From contig JAADHY010000120.1 of the NCBI GenBank assembly GCA_013151585.1, positions 1-8,947 on the forward strand: DNA of 8,947 bases. The letters are read 5' to 3'. The notes under the pieces were generated by a model, which worked only from the letters and a program-made list of their open reading frames with translations, did not search any database and was not told where the DNA came from. Position 1 is the first letter of the stretch. Every line of letters starts with the position of its first letter. Position numbers and translations under genes: made by a program. Below, in pieces: positions 6,159 through 8,947 of this stretch. The stretch is from Planctomycetota bacterium. Its GTDB lineage: Bacteria > Planctomycetota > Planctomycetia > Planctomycetales > Planctomycetaceae.

Positions 6159-7142
6159 TTGACCGGTCACCGACAGAGCGGCCTCAGCGCGGCATCTCTC
6201 GTAATTGCTTGTGCCATCGGAGTTTGCGGCTGTGCAGCAACCTCAAGCTCCGGGCGACTGGTACACAAACCCCATTTGCCGACCGCCCCGGAATCTCACC
6301 AGGTTTCGCCAAAGGTCAAGCATCCCGAAAAACTGCATTTGGCCTACGCGAAGCTGCAAGAGGAATTGGGGAATTTGGCGGAGGCACGCAAATCTTACGA
6401 ATTTGTCCTCGGGGAGAAGCCCAAGTCGGTCGACGCCATCCTGGGCCTGGCCCGTCTGGACCAACTGGCCGGGCGGTACCACGAGGCCGAGCAAGGCTTT
6501 CACCGTGCCTTGGAGCTTGCGCCGGACGACCCACAAGTCCTGGACACGGTGGGGCAGTACTATGCCGGGCGGAAGCAGTGGGGTCAGGCCGCCGAAGTGC
6601 TCCAAAAGGCGGTCGTGGCTTCGCCGACCGACGCGACGATTCGTCAGCATTTGGCTATTGCGCTGGCCCACGAGGGAGACGTCCCGGCCGCCCTGGCTCA
6701 TTTCGCCAAGACCGTCGGAGATGCTGCCGCCCATTACAACGTCGCTGTGATCCTTTACGAGGACGGACAAGTCGAGGAAGCGGAAAAGCATCTGCTTCAA
6801 GCGGTGATCAAGAAGCCCGATCTCCATGAGGCTCAGGTCTGGCTGGACGAGATTCGACGCGAACGCGAGGCGAAAAGCCTAGTGGCCGGTTCGACGTCGT
6901 CTCCGTCGGCACGGGTTGAAGAGCTGCCGCCGCCACCACTGCCGGCCAGCCCCGTGATTCCGGCCGCCCGCGAAACGGCTCCGACCGGCCACCCGGCGAC
7001 ATCTTCGAGCGGCTCGCAACCCTCTCCGCCGCTCCCGCTGCCTGCTGTTCCTCAGACGCCGGAGCAACTGGAACAACTGAAGAACTCGATGACACCGGCT
7101 CAGTTCGAGCAGTGGCAGAACCAACTGAACCAGTTGCGTTGA
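6159..7142 (+). CDS. TPR-repeat lipoprotein (TadD-like)
   Basis: This predicted membrane-anchored scaffold protein has 327 residues. The N-terminus is a lipoprotein signal peptide: SAASLVIACAIGVCGC, with lipobox VCGC and lipidated C25. A short linker is followed by about four to five tetratricopeptide repeats over residues about 58-223. Recognisable repeats are HLAYAKLQEELGNLAEARKS, AILGLARLDQLAGRYHEAE and NVAVILYEDGQVEEAEKHL. TPRs mediate protein-protein contacts. A Pro/Ser-rich linker at about 245-300 leads to a short polar tail, with a Gln-rich MTPAQFEQWQNQLNQLR ending. The overall plan (lipoprotein plus TPR) resembles TadD-type proteins of Flp/Tad pilus systems, but no other tad gene is in the window and TPR lipoproteins are common. 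The start is TTG with an excellent Shine-Dalgarno site. It sits 24 bp after the AAA+ gene, so the two probably share a transcript and perhaps a process at the envelope. Confidence 0.9.
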   Translation: MTGHRQSGLSAASLVIACAIGVCGCAATSSSGRLVHKPHLPTAPESHQVSPKVKHPEKLHLAYAKLQEELGNLAEARKSYEFVLGEKPKSVDAILGLARLDQLAGRYHEAEQGFHRALELAPDDPQVLDTVGQYYAGRKQWGQAAEVLQKAVVASPTDATIRQHLAIALAHEGDVPAALAHFAKTVGDAAAHYNVAVILYEDGQVEEAEKHLLQAVIKKPDLHEAQVWLDEIRREREAKSLVAGSTSSPSARVEELPPPPLPASPVIPAARETAPTGHPATSSSGSQPSPPLPLPAVPQTPEQLEQLKNSMTPAQFEQWQNQLNQLR

Positions 7143-7200
7143 AAACTCACTGCCGACTCAGGAAGATGACCTTCGTGCTTGGATCGGCCCTCTTTCTGCT

Positions 7201-7222
7201 GAGCTCCGGAGGCTCCTCTTTT
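7201..7222 (+). terminator. possible weak terminator after the TPR lipoprotein gene
   Basis: GAGCT at 7201-7205 can pair with GGCTC at 7211-7215 (one G-T pair) around a five-base loop. CTCTTTT follows at 7216-7222. The stem is short and the T-run is interrupted, so this is only a candidate. It lies in the 153-bp gap before the Sua5 gene. Confidence 0.35.
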
Positions 7223-7295
7223 CAAAAGACGCTGTCCGGAACGGCCGCTGGCTAGAAATCGTATCGCGGGTCCAGTATTTCGCGGCGTCTGTTGA

Positions 7296-8261
7296 ATGTC
7301 TTGCCTTCTCACCCAAGATGTGGACCGTGCGGCGGAAGTGTTGCGGCGCGGTGGGCTTGTGGCGTTCCCAACCGAAACCGTTTACGGCTTGGGAGCGAAC
7401 GCTTACGATTCGCGCGCAGTCGCCCGCATCTTCGACGTTAAGGGCCGACCGCGACTGGATCCGATCATCGTCCATGTGGCCGACGTCTCGTGGCTGCGGC
7501 GCGTTGTGGCGGAGGTGCCCAAGCTGGCTCGGGAGTTGGCGGAACGGTTCTGGCCAGGGCCGCTCACGTTGGTCTTGCCCAAAAAGAAAAGCATTCCCGA
7601 CATCGTCACTGCCGGATTGAAGACGTGCGGGGTGCGTGCGCCGGATCACCCGTTGGCGCAAAAGCTGCTCCGACGAGCCGACGTTCCAATCGCCGCTCCC
7701 AGCGCCAATCGGTTCGGACAACTCAGTCCAACTCGGGCCGAGCACGTGCGGGCCCAGTTGGGGGACCGCATCGACCTGATCCTGGACGGCGGGCCGTGCC
7801 GGATCGGCGTCGAATCGACTGTCCTGGAATTGACGGGGGACCGTCCGTGCTTGCTGCGGCCCGGCGGTGTGACGTTGGAAGAGCTGGAAAAAGTCGCCGG
7901 TCCGATCGAGGTGGCGCAAACCGACGCCGCCGGACCGCACATCCCCCCATCGTCACCCGGCCAATTCCCGCAGCATTACGCGCCGCGAACGCCGCTGATC
8001 GTGCTCGACCGCCTGGAGCAGCTCCCGGCCGGTCAGCGAGTCGGATTGATCACCTTGGGGCCGGTGGAACCGCCTCGGCCGGTGGAAGCCGTCGAGGTCC
8101 TGTCGCAGCGAAGCGATCTGGTCGAAGCGGCGGCTAACTTCTTCGCCGCGTTGCACCGACTGGACGCGTCGGACTTGGATCTGATCTGTGCCCTTCCTTT
8201 CCCCGACCAGGGCCTCGGCCGAGCGCTGAACGACCGCCTCCGCCGGGCGGCTGCACGTTGA
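7296..8261 (+). CDS. L-threonylcarbamoyladenylate synthase, Sua5 type (tRNA t6A biosynthesis)
   Basis: This cytoplasmic enzyme makes threonylcarbamoyl-AMP from threonine, bicarbonate and ATP, the first step of the t6A37 modification in ANN-decoding tRNAs. The TsaB/D/E complex then transfers the group. The N-terminal YrdC/TsaC domain (about 5-200) shows PTETVYGLG at 25-33, KGRPRLDPIIVHV at 49-61, SANRFGQLSPT at 136-146, GVESTVLE at 171-178 and RPGGVT at 188-193. The linker SPGQFPQHYAPRTPL at 220-234 resembles the Sua5 linker, which shields the active site. The C-terminal Sua5 domain follows to 321, with FFAALHRLDASDLDLI and PFPDQGLGRALNDRLRRAA near the end. The length of 321 residues fits Sua5 (TsaC2) rather than short TsaC. 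An in-frame TGA lies directly before the ATG (7293-7295), so 7296 is the earliest start. No strong Shine-Dalgarno site is visible. It faces hicA convergently. Confidence 0.95.
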   Translation: MSCLLTQDVDRAAEVLRRGGLVAFPTETVYGLGANAYDSRAVARIFDVKGRPRLDPIIVHVADVSWLRRVVAEVPKLARELAERFWPGPLTLVLPKKKSIPDIVTAGLKTCGVRAPDHPLAQKLLRRADVPIAAPSANRFGQLSPTRAEHVRAQLGDRIDLILDGGPCRIGVESTVLELTGDRPCLLRPGGVTLEELEKVAGPIEVAQTDAAGPHIPPSSPGQFPQHYAPRTPLIVLDRLEQLPAGQRVGLITLGPVEPPRPVEAVEVLSQRSDLVEAAANFFAALHRLDASDLDLICALPFPDQGLGRALNDRLRRAAAR

Positions 8262-8274
8262 TGTCTTTGAGCAT

Positions 8275-8290
8275 CCCCGCGAGTACGGGG
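8275..8290 (+). other. solitary hairpin, CCCCG stem, between the Sua5 gene and hicA
   Basis: CCCCG (8275-8279) pairs perfectly with CGGGG (8286-8290) around the loop CGAGTA. There is no T-run behind it, so it is not a standard intrinsic terminator. It may still help end or stabilise the Sua5 transcript, whose stop codon is 13 bp upstream. It also resembles the core of type I-E CRISPR repeats, but only one copy is present. Confidence 0.45.
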
Positions 8291-8469
8291 CGCGAATGTT
8301 CGGCGGAATGATCTTTCTGCGCGGACAGCTTCTTTGGCCGCCCTGACTCATGTCGCAGCCCATCGGAGCAACCCACGCGGACCAAGGCAGCACGAAGGAC
8401 GTCGCTCTTCCGCCGGTCAAGCGGCCGGGGCGGTTCCCGTCGGTTGTTGGAGCGACTGTTTCAACGGCT

Positions 8470-8691
8470 TCACGTCTCGAATTCGGTGCGCGGCACGCCC
8501 GACTGCCTAATGATCGATCGCAGGGTGCCGACACGAAGTTCGCGATGATCCGGGACTGGCACAGTCGTCGTGCCTCGGTCGGTCACTCGCTGCATCACGA
8601 TGTGGCTGCCTCGCCGGCGCACTTCCCGGAAGCCGTGCCGCTCCAGAATGGCACATACGTCTCGACCAGATAGAACACGCAGACTACCCAA
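8470..8691 (-). CDS. hicA: HicA family toxin (predicted mRNA interferase)
   Basis: This 73-residue toxin of a HicBA type II toxin-antitoxin module is predicted to cleave mRNA (and tmRNA in known members) through a double-stranded-RNA-binding-like fold. The family pattern is complete: LSGRDVCAILERHGFREVRRRGSH at about 7-30, with the catalytic histidine H30 in GSH. TTTVPVPDHRELRVGTLRSIIRQSGV at about 41-66 then matches the second half. Length matches the family. The best start is TTG at 8689-8691, because GAGGT (8697-8701 on plus) lies five bases upstream. A CTG three codons in would give an N-terminus closer to the usual HicA, but it has no such site. The gene overlaps hicB by eight bases, so the two should be translationally coupled. 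The frame is intact, with no missing catalytic residue. Confidence 0.93.
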   Translation of the reverse strand: MGSLRVLSGRDVCAILERHGFREVRRRGSHIVMQRVTDRGTTTVPVPDHRELRVGTLRSIIRQSGVPRTEFET

Positions 8692-8905
8692 CCGTTACCT
8701 CGAGCTGCGTCACGAAAACCTCGTCTCCCATTCGCTGCTGAATCTCTTCGGCGGAAGCGCACTCAAAGAACAACTCAAGCGCCTCGCGCAGATTCTCGCG
8801 GGCAGACTCAATCGTGTCCCCTTGACTGGCGACGTCGAGCTCCGGACAAAGTGCGACAAACCCATCGCCTTCACGTTGGATGATCGCTGTCAGCCGCTTA
8901 ATCAT
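8684..8905 (-). CDS. hicB: HicB family antitoxin (short form)
   Basis: This antitoxin partner of HicA is predicted to bind and neutralise the toxin. The 73-residue product carries the HicB/UPF0150 core: MIKRLTAIIQREGDGFVALCPELDVASQGDTIESARENLREALELFFE at 1-48. It is short: no ribbon-helix-helix or helix-turn-helix domain follows this core, so DNA-binding autoregulation by HicB alone is doubtful. Start choice: the frame is also open to an ATG at 8918-8920, giving five extra residues. However, ATG 8903-8905 matches the usual MIKRL start and has GGGGG (8910-8914 on plus) just upstream. hicB comes before hicA here, the reverse of the E. coli order, and overlaps it by eight bases. The promoter would lie mostly beyond the right edge. 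Confidence 0.92.
   Translation of the reverse strand: MIKRLTAIIQREGDGFVALCPELDVASQGDTIESARENLREALELFFECASAEEIQQRMGDEVFVTQLEVTVG
8697..8701 (-). promoter_or_regulatory. ribosome binding site deciding the TTG start of hicA
   Basis: GAGGT on the minus strand lies five bases before the TTG start, inside the 3' end of hicB. It favours TTG over the CTG three codons downstream. Confidence 0.65.
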
Positions 8906-8909
8906 GCTA

Positions 8910-8914
8910 CCCCC
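8910..8914 (-). promoter_or_regulatory. ribosome binding site deciding the start of hicB
   Basis: GGGGG on the minus strand lies four bases before ATG 8903-8905. It supports the short start over the ATG at 8918-8920. Confidence 0.5.
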
Positions 8915-8947
8915 GCACACAACTCAAAACTGCGCCCCGTGGCCTCC

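Noticed and set aside
4455..7142. AAA+ and TPR genes as a defence system or a full Tad pilus locus
   Set aside because: No nuclease, protease, phage-sensing or other tad gene is present. The similarity is limited to general domain types.
8275..8290. CRISPR array
   Set aside because: Only one repeat-like hairpin is present, with no second copy, spacer or cas gene in the window.
8350..8673. plus-strand open frame of 107 residues opposite hicA
   Set aside because: Its second half is the antisense of hicA, and it has no ribosome binding site or domain.

Overview
The window is about 60% GC and reads as chromosomal DNA from a bacterium, most likely a member of the Planctomycetota (Pirellulales-like). 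This is an inference. It rests on an exported Tyr/Trp/Pro-rich protein that I recognise from planctomycete genomes, a Gfo/Idh/MocA oxidoreductase paired with a small Rieske protein, GTG and TTG starts with strong Shine-Dalgarno sites, and the general codon style. No rRNA, tRNA, insertion sequence, prophage gene or CRISPR array is visible.

Layout, left to right. Positions 2-262 hold the 3' end of a CPBP-family intramembrane protease gene, followed by about 395 bp without a convincing gene. Then come tyrosyl-tRNA synthetase (658-1878), a Gfo/Idh/MocA oxidoreductase (1960-3036) and a small Rieske [2Fe-2S] protein (3077-3385). The Rieske gene is closed by the clearest rho-independent terminator in the window (3426-3472). 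A second block follows: an exported protein of unknown function (3653-4354), an AAA+ ATPase with a Pro/Ala-rich N-terminus and a winged-helix-like domain (4455-6134), and a TPR lipoprotein with a TTG start (6159-7142). Threonylcarbamoyl-AMP synthase of the Sua5 type follows (7296-8261). On the minus strand at the right edge lies a compact hicBA toxin-antitoxin pair (8470-8905), convergent with the Sua5 gene.

Functional picture. tyrS and the Sua5 gene are translation housekeeping genes. The oxidoreductase and Rieske genes are 40 bp apart, share a terminator and probably form one transcription unit, which suggests a redox partnership. The AAA+ and TPR lipoprotein genes are 24 bp apart and may also be co-transcribed, possibly with the exported protein gene 100 bp upstream. 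The AAA+ protein is the least understood and most interesting item, because its domain arrangement and the long stretch between its Walker motifs are unlike ordinary AAA+ modules. I see no clear-cut new defence or mobile system. The hicBA module is the only classical accessory element.
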